64,000 bases of DNA from Amoebophrya sp. A120 (taxonomy: Eukaryota > Sar > Dinophyceae > Syndiniales > Amoebophryaceae), in assembly GCA_905178155.1 (NCBI GenBank), contig CAJINV010000004.1:3629320-3693319 (forward strand), given 5' to 3'. Positions within the stretch are counted from its first letter, which is position 1; every line of letters starts with the position of its first letter. The translations under genes were made by a program, and so were the position numbers. This document shows positions 53,775 through 64,000 of this stretch, in pieces. A model generated the notes under the pieces. The model had not been told where the DNA came from. It made no database searches and was given only the letters and a program-made list of their open reading frames with translations.

Positions 53775-56700
53775 ATGCGGCGCCTGCGTCACGAGCCGCA
53801 GGCGCGCATTGTCGTGCAGGTGCTGAATGACGAGGTGCCTAACGTGGAGTCTGCGAATGGGGTCTACGAAATCGACCTGCTCAACTACTTTGACGACATC
53901 GAGCGCTTTCGCAACCGCGACAAACGGTTCCCCTCCTTCTGCCGCCCGTTCGTCGGGGAGATCGAGGAGCAACCCGATTTCGATCGACATCATAGTCAGC
54001 GCGGTGGAGTTGTCACGTCCTCTGGAGCAGTCGCGTTACATCAAATACCACCTCATCAGCAGCAGCCGCATGCCCCGGCGCACAGAAATAGCGGTGGTGG
54101 CAAAAACGGCGACCGACTCCCGCACGCGCGAAACCAGGCCGCGGGCTTTCGGGGCCGGGACATATCCGAGGCGGACGTCAGTATTGTTGAGGTGTTTGAA
54201 CACAAGTCGCCGGCCATTTCTACTTTCCGCCACGACGACTACACTTTCAACAGTTTGCACATGGCGGGATTAGTACAGCAACCCGGGGCGCCGGGTGGTA
54301 ATATGCACAACAACAGCAGCACCTTAGGTGGAGTAGGACCGCTGCTGGACAACGACGGGCGCAGCACGATCAGCGACACGTCGTCCGTGGTGAACACGAA
54401 TTTCGTCCGGGAACTGCCAACCCGCCCGTTTTTGGATTTGCCCGCGCCGCCACGAACGAAGCGGAAACTGAAACTCCCCAACCCGGGCGGGGCGTTCGGG
54501 AGCCACGCGTCCAGAAACGCGAGGCATCCGGGGACGAGTCCGAGCAACACGGCCGTCGGGTTCATCGAGGCGGTGGACGAAGAGGAGGTGGAGGGTGAGA
54601 ATTTTGGAAGCAGTACTACCGCTAGCCACGGAGGTCCTCTTCGGGGAACTACAACTACGTCCCACCAGATGCGATACGTGGGATCTGACGGGTACGTGTA
54701 CAGTTCGCGGGCGAGCTACTTGCTGGAGACCTTGACTCCAGAGGAGACGAAGTACGTGATCTCGCTGGAACTCGGCTACAAAGTCTGGAAATCCGGTTTC
54801 ATACCCACGCATTTAATGGAACTGATCGCGGTGACCGACCAGTCCGCGCTGCACGCGGCCGAGTTTCGCAGCAAAGCAGCGAGCAACCCCCACCGAACCG
54901 TCGGCCGGGGGTCCAGTTCGCGCATGCGGGTGAAAGAGATCGTTGGAACCACCACTTCGGGTGGTGCTGGGACGAACAATAAAGACCATAGCATTCCGTC
55001 CAGAGGACAACAACATCAAGCGTCGAAACTGAAGTCTTCAAGTCAACAAGCGCCAAAATCAAACACGAATCCGAAGCATCAATTCAATCCCCCGGTGTAC
55101 GGGTCTAACGTGGGGGAGGAGACCGCTCGGGTGCGGAGAATGCTGGGACCGGAATTCCTGGGATCTTCGACGTCCCAGCAACCACAGCCGTCGAATACAA
55201 CAATTCCGGAGCAGTCAGAGCTCGAGTCACCGCCCTCGTTGATCTCCAATAGCAACGTCACTTTCTCTCGAACCTACGAACAACAGCTGGAGAAGCAACA
55301 GAAATCGGTGTCGGAACTTTTGGAGTACGCAAGAGCGACGAGATGGAACGCGCTAGGAAAACTGGGGATCTCGCAGTCCGGCGTGCTCGAGACCAACGAC
55401 TCGGCGTACCCGATCTTTCAGGAGGGAGTCAGAGCCGTTTGCGATAAGGACGGAGACCAGTTGGTCGTGTTCGTTGCGGAGCAGGCGGTTATGTCGGTAA
55501 TAGTACAACAACAGCAACAGACGAGCAACGGGAATAATATGCTGACGTCGCACAGCATCGACGAGAACTTAACGCAGAACTTTTTCACCAACAACACGTC
55601 GAATCTCGGGTTTTTGGATTTCACGGGCGACGTGCCGAACTGCAAGTCCTGGCGGTTCGACCTGTCGTCCGAGGACAGCACGCGGCACGCGCTGCGCATG
55701 CTGGAGTTTCTGGCCCGGCACCCGCGACTGGAACAAGGACAGATTTTCCTGGGCAACAGTACCGCGCGGTCGTTGCTGCCCGAGGCGAAGCTGATGGGCC
55801 ACACGCTGTACCGGCAGGAGGACCGGGACGAGGTGGTCTTCTCGGACGACGAGGAGGACCAGACGACCATGCTCACGCTGCGCCCCAAAGCGAAAAAAGC
55901 GGGGAAGATCGTGAGCAGGTCGGTCGCCAGTTTGGAGGTGATTCTGTTTGTCTCCTTACCCAGATACTACAGCAAAGGGGAGATGATGATGGGGAAAAAT
56001 ACCAACGCTCCTGGAAATGTTGTAAACAGTGTTAGCCAACATCCCCACAACAAATCCACGCCGATTCAGAAGGAACTGCTGAAGACCGTCCGGTCGCTGC
56101 AGCACGCGCGGGAGATTGTGTACGGCATGAGCGACAGTGATTTGAATGCAGTGGACCGCAAGGGGAACAACTTGATCCTGAAGGCCTGGCAGACGCTGAC
56201 CCAGTTCCCGCAGCGGCAAGAAGTGATCACGCAGGCGGTTTTGGAGCAGTGCCCGCGGTTCAAATTGGTTTCCAACGTGGATTCGGAAGACGGAAAAACC
56301 CTGCTGCACATCGCGGTCGCGAACGGGTGGGGGGAGGTGGTCATGCGCTTACTCTCCGGCGCGAAGCACGACTGGGCGATGACGAGCAACTTTGTGACCC
56401 CGCAGTTCCCCCCGGTGTTTCTCTCCCAAACCCGCGACGTGTTCGACAAACGGGGGAACAGCTGCTTTCTCGACGCCATCGAGCACAACGACGGCCGGAT
56501 GGTGGCTCTGCTCTTGAAGTTCGCCATGGAAGCGCCGGAACGGAAGCACGGGTGGCGCACGATTCCGACCAGTCCCCCGGAACAGGTGGACGCAGAAGTG
56601 CTCAAACTGCAGATGAAACATCAGCTGACGAATACAAGCGGCGATCTCCACTCCGAGATCAGTTCCGTGGACGTGGCCAACATCGACCGGTACTACCACA

Positions 56701-59700
56701 AGAAGAAGCTGCAGGACATCAACGCGGCGGCGGACTTATCCTGTGCAAAAGTATCGTACTAGTATAGATTGCATGACAAATTGAAATTCCCTCAGCATGA
56801 GAAATATAATTTGCAATGCGGATTTACCTTGAGAAAAAAATTTGTAATGCAGGATTGCAATTAGAATTACTACGAGTGCGATACTTTTGCAGTTCATAGG
56901 ACTACCACGGGGAGGTCTCGGACTTAGAGGACTCGCAGAACCGCGACAGTCAGGGCCACCCGATCGAGTTCCCTTTGCTGGAGCACGCGGCCCGGAGCGG
57001 TCACAGCGCGCTGATGCACGCGATCTACAAGCGCCGCGAGGGCGTGGTGCTGAAGATTCTGACGGAGATTTGCCTCCTGATCAAGCGCTGCTCGGTCAAC
57101 AACTGGCAGTACAACGGCGTGAGGGTGGTCGCGAAGGAGCACAGCCGGTATTCCCCCGAATACTGTCCCCCGGGGTCCGCGAGCTTCCCCTCCGGCGGTG
57201 GACTTGTCAATGCCGTCGGAAGTGGAGCTGGTGGTCCTCACAGCGTCAATATCGGACCGTCAATTGTTCCGCAGTACTCCCGCGTGCCGCCGAACGGGGG
57301 GCCAGAGACTTTATACAACGACACGCTGCAGAATGAGCGGTCGTACAAGTGGCCGAATTTGAACGAGCGGTCGCAACACGAGAGGGCCATGCGGGAACAG
57401 AACAAAAACGGTCAGCGAGGTAGTAGCTTTGGCAACAACAACTACCCGGGTGGAGCACATCAACGAAGACAGAAGCACAGCGACGAGCTGTACAACATGT
57501 CGCCGGGGCAACTGGCGCACAACTCGGTCCAGTCCGGCCCGCAGCACGTGGTCACGAGTCACCCCGTGTTTGAACACAACCGACGGGTGTACAAGAAAAA
57601 CCCGATCACCGGGAAGTTGGTCCCGTTAAATCAAAGCTCTCTCGTCACCTCCGCGGTGCTGCAGGTCACAGAACCCGGGTTCGATGACCCGCGGGTGACC
57701 GAAGATTTCTCGGAGTTGCTCGTCTGTCCGAAAGAGACCGATCCCGCGGTGTACCGGAAATTGCTCTTTGATCTACTGAATTTCCGCGACCAGGACGGCC
57801 GGACGTTGTTGTCCGCGGCGTGCTCCATGGGACTCACACGGATTGTCGAGGTGTTACTTGGCGAATTGGACGAGTCCCGCAGCTACAACAGCAACGGAGG
57901 AGTGATACTGTCCAACGCGCTCGCGGCCGCAGCGGGAGGAGACAAGAATGATGATCTTCAGGGTGGAAACCATGACCACAGTAACATCAAAATTCGGTTG
58001 ACGTCGCTGCTCCGGCCCTGCGGGTTTCTGTTCACGGATGATAATGTGAATGCCGTGGATTTGTTCGGGAAAAACGCGTTGCACTACGCGATTGCGCGGA
58101 AAGAGTACGAGATCTGCAACCTCTTGTTCTTCTCCCGCCGGTTTCGAGCCTACAATGACCCGGAGATCGCCCGGTTTTTCGCGGAGCGGCACCACAAGGA
58201 CATCGTCCCGCTGATTCCGCGATTGCTGGCGAACCTGGAGAAGAGAGCGCTGCAGCAGCACAAGGAGGAGAGGAAAGCGCGGGAGAGGATGTTCAAACAG
58301 CAGGTGTTCGGCGCTCCTGGAGGTGGCGGCGGGGTAGAGAAAAGTAGAACTACTTCTACTCGGAATTATCCAAATTCACCTTCCCGAAATCCGCCGCAGC
58401 AGCTCTCCAATCATGGCGGATCGACGAGCAGCAGCCACGGAGGGCTGATTGAGCACATTGGAAGTAGACGCGTTGGGCCGCCGGCTGAATACATCGGAGA
58501 CGACGAGGACGAGGACGACGAACGGCTCGACGAGGACGATGGTGAAATGAGTCCGAATGATGATGAAAACAATTACGATGAGATCGTCGCGGAAGATAGC
58601 GACGCGTTTCTGGAAGAATTGAACCGCCCGGTAGAGGAAACAAGGAACAAATCTCGGAGGTCTTCGGGGACGACGAGTAGAAAAAGCAATTCTAGAAATA
58701 AACAACAAGAAAGCATGTTGCATTCCGTCCCGCAGAACAACTTCCACCAGGCCCGGCCCGCGAACCCCGCGCAGCCGGGGCAGCGCCCGCGCCCGCCCGT
58801 CATGGCGGACTTTGCGCCCGCGCAAGGGGCAGGGCCCACAGAAAGTAACAAGCCGGGACCTCCCCAAGACGATGATGAGCAGATTACCTCCGCTCCGGTT
58901 TCCCCTATTGCGAAACGGCAGGAGGACGATTTCCGGAAGATGCTCACCCCGAAGGGCGGCAGCAACCATCGGGTGTTCAAAGGCGGTGAAATTCTCGACC
59001 CGCCGACAAGTAGAAGAAACTACACGCGCGATAGAGCAGAAGATGAAAGTGCTCCCTTCGAGCCGATCCAGGTGCTCCATGGCGACGATCTGGAGGTGGA
59101 TCCCGCAGGGTCCACTTCCTCCGGTTCCAACTCCGGGCGGAGACCACACGACCATGGCGCTTCTGCAAGAGGGCGCCGGAGGAACAACAACAATCTCACC
59201 CCGGTGCGGGAAAAATCTTCAAGGGGCGAACAAATTATACGGGGGCAGAGGCACGAACACGTGGAGTTCGGGGCCACGCGGTCGTCCGTGGACCCGCGCG
59301 AAATCACGGAGATTGTCGACGACTACGATGATCATGCCCATGACGGTGAGGGCCGGGGGCGAAGAGGATCCCATCATCGGCGACCGAGTTCTGGCGATAG
59401 AGCAGAGCATCATAGGGAAAGACACGGCTCCTCATCGCATCATCACCATCACCACCACCACCACTCTTCTAGGACTCGAACCGGAACACGGTCCCGTACG
59501 CACGAGCACGATCTTCCACCAGAAGCTCCTTCTACAACCGGCCCAGACGGCGTAGAGCAGGCTGCTACAATTACCCGTGATAGCGCCAGCTCTCCACCCA
59601 CGAACAGACACCACAACCCAGCGCAGCAGACGACCAGTAGTTCCAATGCGGACCAAACCTCGTCTAGCTTGACGCTGCCGGCGAGTAGCACGACCGTGTC

Positions 59701-62700
59701 GATGGACCGGACGTTTAGTGAGCTAAACGTAAATAATAACGGGAATAGCAGTAACGCGTTTCATCCAGAACAATCGCATATGGCCGGGGTGCTTGAGGGC
59801 GAAGAGTTTATGGGTCTGGAACAAGTAGGTGGGGATAATAATAGTACAACCAAAGCAACTTCTTCGAGACAGTCCCCCTCGACGACCAGAAACAACAACA
59901 AAACTGGTCCTTCTTCCAGTTTGGATTACGGGAAGGAGCTCACGAAGCAGTGGCAGAACCGCTTGGACCGTCGGCCGAGCCAGGATCTGGACAAATACCG
60001 GGACTACGAATTGACCATGGGATCGCCGAAATCGCGCGCAACCAGACAGAAAATTGCGCAGGACGAAGCGGAAAGATTGGAGCTGGAACGGAGGGAACGG
60101 GAGCAAATGGGCTTGGAGGATGGGGATTTGGAACAAGTCGAGGGGGATCACCACCACGAGATTCCAGCTTCTCGTCCAAGAATATCAACTTCAAGAACAC
60201 GGCATAGAAGGAGTAGAAAAATTTCCGATGATGTCGAAGATAGTACACACTTGCTCGACGAGCATTCCGTCGACAGAGACTCCTATTGCCTGGAAGGCAG
60301 TCACTGCGCCGGCTTCCCGCTCGAGTCGCCCATCGCCCGGATGCACATAGATTTAGGCCGTGAGGAACAGGAGCAAGACAGAAGGAAAAAGAGCCAACAA
60401 AGGAGAAATAAGTCGGTGGAAAATTATGAGCGTGAAAACGCCGACGCCGACGACGACTTTTTCGAGCCGCGGATCGAGCACCACCCGATTTTCCAGCGGA
60501 AGAGAGACGTGGTTGCCGCAGTGAGAGAGGAGGAAAAGCAGCTTTTCGACCAAAAGTTCGAGCAGGCCGGGTGGAGCAAGTTTGAGGGGGAGTACCGGAA
60601 GGCGCACTCGGCGTTGAACGTGCGGATCCCGAGAAGCTCCGCGGACTACGACGAGATCTACCGCATCGACTACGGCGGGGACGTGGTGGAACGGAAGAGC
60701 AGCAACCGCATCACCCAGGAGGAAGAGGATCTCGCGAACGGCTACGACGAGGCTGTGGTGTGTTTTACTAACTCCGATGAAAAGGTGAGCAGAAGAGGGC
60801 ATCATCAGGGTGTAGCAGCTCAACAACATTATCCCCAGAAGATGTCTGAAGGCTTCCTCCGCGCGAAGCAGCAATCGTCTACTTCGCAGCAAATGATGAG
60901 CAATGGTCTACTGCTTCAGAATTACGACGCGATGGCGACGTTGAATGAGGAAGACTATGGCAACGATGTTTTGATCGCTAAGAACATGAAACTGAAGAAA
61001 CTGGTCCCGTATGACAAGAGGAGCGACCAGGTGCACTTGCAGGAAAAGCTAATAGAAAAGCAGCGACTCCGAGCGGCGCAGGAGTTTCTTTCTCCTTCTT
61101 TATCCCAACAGGAGAAGGATCTTCTGCTGCCGGTAAGAACCTCCAGGGAGGGCCACGATGATGACCGATTTCAACAGACCTACGACACCGGCGTTTCCTT
61201 CCGGTCCTCCTTCAACCGCAGCGGAAGCTCCTCGATGTCGGCGGGGAAGGTGGATGATCAAGACCCCAGTGCGACGACCTCTGCGTCGGTTCGGTTCGCG
61301 GATACAAATCAGGGTTTTGCCTCATTTTCCAGTCCCCGCGGGCAAGTGATCCCCGCCGCAAACCCGTTCACCTGCAACCCGAGCGGGTACCAGTACTTGG
61401 GGAAAAAGGACGGGCGCGAGTACTACCTGTCCACCTTGAACGACGACCGGGACTACATCATTGCCTCGAGCACCAAGGTATCAAGTGCAAAAATGTCTGG
61501 GTCTGGAAGAGTCATGCTGTTTCTGCATGACACAGAAGGTCTGGCATGGAAGCTCTAGCATCACAGGTTTCGAGAAGCTTCCGCAATGCCGAACCAGCAT
61601 GACAAGTCCCCCACTTTGGTGACAGAAAGTGGGCAGCTTTTGCTACCTATGCATGAGAGATTTTTGTGTGTTCTGAAATGCGCATCACAGGTTACATCCT
61701 TTCAGACCCAGACATTTTTGCACTTGATACAAGCCGACCGACGTTGACGCGTACGGGAACAGGTTGGCGGAAGCAACAGAAAACGCGAATAGCATCCGGT
61801 ACCAGCAGCCACCTACTTCCCCTGGTGTAGTAGCCCGAGGGAATAAAAGTGGTAACAACAGAGCAACAGGTACTTCTAACAGTGCCGAGGTCCTCGGCAC
61901 ATCAGCGCCGAAGGAGCGGACTTTTCTGTTGAAAGCGCATTTAGAGTCTAACGCGTGGGAAGGGAAGAGGTTCTTGGCAAAGGTGAAAGACACGCCAGTA
62001 GACCGGTTCGCGGATGAGGAAATTCTTGACGTTGTGCCTGACACGTTGAGGAGTGAGGATCATGGGGGTCTGCTACATAAAGAACAGAGAATATTAGGCT
62101 TTTCCGGAGGTAGATCTACTTCGTCACCGACAGCGGCGGGGGGTCAACATCAAATACAGCAGCAGCAGCAGCAAAGCCATTCTCCTTTCGCCGTGTCGAA
62201 ACAGCTGCAGGCCGCGCTGGGCATGGTCCCCGGAGGAGTGAACTACTCTTCCAGAACAGCACCTCACCAGAAGCACGCGTTGCAAATCACCCAGGCGGAC
62301 AACATTAAGGCTCTTCTGCACGACGAGTGCGCCCACGTGGAGCGCGCTCTGGCGATCTTGAATAACCCGGACGCGTGGGTGGACCCCAGGTATTCGAGCG
62401 AACTTTACAAGAAGGCTCTCGAACAACCCGTCGAGATGTACAGCAGGGCCCACATTGCGGACTACGACGACGACGACTACGCGATGTCCGACGGGGATGC
62501 GAATAGCAGTCCGAAGGTGACGAAGCAGTTCGGGAAATACGAGGATTTTGAGGACCCGATGTTTGATAACCTGTTCCAAGACGCCGCGATCGCCCGCACA
62601 AGAACCACTTCCAGCCGGGGACAGCACTTCTCTCCGAAGAATTCGTCCGTAAAACAGAAGCAGAAGAACAAGCAAGTGTCGAAGAAACAGGTTCTCCTCG

Positions 62701-64000
62701 GGGAGTCCCGCTGGCAATACTACGAACCCAACCCGGCCGCGCAGATGAAGTGGCGGCGGCACCCGGACACGGGAAAATTGGTCCCGTTACTGCCGTTCCA
62801 GGACGGGTTTGCGGAGGGGGAAAGCAGTTATGTGGATTTGTTTACAGAGAACGGAACGGAGCTGGACAGAATAAGCCCAGAGCAGCACAAGCAGATGCAG
62901 AGAAGTTTGTTAGAGGAAAACATCTCCAAGCAAATCAACTGGTTCGCGATGCAAAAGTACGCGCTGAAGCACTCACCAACCATGGAAAACGTGCACGCGA
63001 TCGAGAAAAGGTTGAAGTTAAAGCAGGACAAGCAGGCGCTAGCGCAGGAAAGGAGCGACTGGGAACAGAAATTACGGGAGAAGGACGAGGAACGAAAGGG
63101 AAAGTTAATCGTCACGCAGCAACACCAAATGCTGGGGCAGAAAAGTATAATTTATTTAGCTTGCGTTCATCTTTTGATTTGAAGGTTTGCATCTGCTTCT
63201 GGAATTTCTTTCAACATTATCAATGGCATGAGAGGACGACCCGCGGGGCGGTCCATTTTTTACGCATGAGAAGTTCTTTGTTGCGTTCTTTTGATAAACA
63301 TAATCGTCCTATGTGTTGACCTTAACCTTATTCCTGAGCAAACCTACGCCTACGTCCTGAATTTGAAACAAAATCTTCCAACAGGTGAGCGAAGTTTCGG
63401 CGTGGTGCCCACCCACACTCTCCCCGACGCGTTTACCGAGGCGACCTCCACGGGTGCTCCGGACACAAGGAAGGAGGCAGAGGAAAAGTACCGACTGACG
63501 GAGGCCAATGTCGTTTCGAAATACGGTGTCGAAAGCCTGGGGAAGCACGTTGGTGGAACAGAGGACGCCGGTTTTGACAAGCCAAAACAACCAGAAGTAC
63601 TTTTTTCTCACCTGCAAGATTTTTGAAGATGTTGTCGTCTATGACTGCATGATGAACTACAACACCTTGCGAAGAAAATAAGCTAAGCACTCCACTGTAG
63701 CAGGCACGTGTATCAATAATGCAGAAACTTCTTGATTCCTCGGAAACTACAATATCCTTATCTCAATAAAATAATCAGGTCTCCACCCTGTCTCGCAACA
63801 TCGCGAAGCTGTCCCACCGGATTGGCAAGTCGAGTCCGTATTTCAAGGAAAACGAACCGAAGGAAAAAGTGCTAAAGAAGTCCGCCACGCAGGTGATCAT
63901 GGAGAAAATGGAGCAACAGAGGAAGATCGAGGAAGCCAAGCCGCAGGTGGAGTACAAGACGGAGAAGTTTAACTTCACACTGGCGCTCGCGGGCAAAGTG
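53775..64000 (+). CDS. giant ankyrin-repeat protein, runs off the window
   Basis: Exons 53775-56736, 56904-61478, 61735-63144, 63385-63596 and 63779 onward give at least 3127 residues. The first two introns are introners; 63145-63384 and 63597-63778 are GT-AG. The start is uncertain: 53775 is the first ATG in the open frame, but a preceding exon may exist. Ankyrin-type units are visible at DGKTLLHIAVANGWGEVVMR, RGNSCFLDAIEHNDGRMVAL, RSGHSALMHAIYKRREGVV, DGRTLLSAACSMGLTRIVEV and FGKNALHYAIARKEYEICNL. The rest is long disordered sequence rich in Ser, Asn, Asp, Glu and Arg, with a nine-His run near 59445 and coiled coil toward the end. Ankyrin folds bind other proteins; a scaffold role is likely but the family is not recognised. 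Confidence 0.82.
56737..56898 (+). mobile_element. introner, family E
   Basis: A 162-bp element with perfect GGACT target duplication. TGTGCAAAAGTATCG pairs with CGATACTTTTGCAG. The interior matches the 34770 element closely, in the same orientation. Confidence 0.94.
61479..61729 (-). mobile_element. introner, family A, reverse
   Basis: A 251-bp element from TATCAAGTGCAAAAATGTCT to AGACATTTTTGCACTTGATA, an exact pair. Flanks are CAAGG/CAAGC. Shifting the join by one base gives GT at the start and AG at the end. Confidence 0.93.

Noticed and set aside
2137-61729. Repeated short motifs (GCATGACAA and others) as a CRISPR array
   Set aside because: They are scattered inside separate introners with irregular spacing, in a eukaryotic genome; there is no repeat-spacer structure.
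2137-61729. Introners as LTR elements or group II introns
   Set aside because: Ends are inverted rather than direct repeats, lengths are mostly under 320 bp, and there is no reverse transcriptase or group II domain V-like hairpin.

Overview
The window reads as nuclear DNA of a protist, most likely a dinoflagellate-type alveolate, and I infer a Syndiniales parasite such as Amoebophrya. Three things point there. All fourteen protein genes I can support lie on the + strand. Intergenic stretches of about 0.5-3.3 kb carry no recognisable core promoters. Above all, the genes are packed with short intron-like elements that have terminal inverted repeats (TIRs) and 5-bp target duplications, as described for Amoebophrya 'introner elements'. 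The taxon is an inference; no rRNA or organelle marker is present to confirm it.

Layout. 1-1.5 kb: degenerate tandem repeats and GC-rich palindromes. 1.5-5.9 kb: a PIBF1/CEP90-like centriolar coiled-coil protein. 7.9-10.4 kb: an acidic WW-like protein. 11.2-14.5 kb: two small unknown genes. 14.5-17.8 kb: a gene-poor stretch with decayed repeats. 17.8-18.7 kb: a small coiled-coil protein. 19.1-21.8 kb: a pepsin-family aspartic protease. 24.2-27.5 kb: a voltage-gated K+ channel. 28.7-31.4 kb: eIF2 gamma. 32.5-37.4 kb: a GH31 glycosidase. 38.3-43.9 kb: a large secreted-type beta-helix protein. 44.9 kb: a 35-residue Met/Lys peptide. 45.9-52.4 kb: a tandem pair of lineage-specific coiled-coil genes. 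53.8 kb to the window end: a very large ankyrin protein that runs off the edge.

The main discovery-type signal is the introner system. I mapped about 34 elements in at least eight TIR families, nearly all inside genes. Each starts TAT and usually ends ATA, and most are flanked by a perfect or one-mismatch 5-bp direct repeat. In every resolved case, removing the element plus one repeat copy restores the host reading frame, usually without GT-AG ends. Elements of families A and C sit in both orientations relative to the gene. One carries a nested retroposed insertion with a 16-bp target duplication and an A-tail. Another lies, decayed, inside an ordinary GT-AG intron of eIF2 gamma. Conventional GT-AG introns occur in the same genes. 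No transposase is encoded in the window, so the elements look non-autonomous.

Functionally the genes are unrelated housekeeping, ciliary, channel and secreted-protein genes, with no operon-like logic. What links them is their shared invasion by introners.
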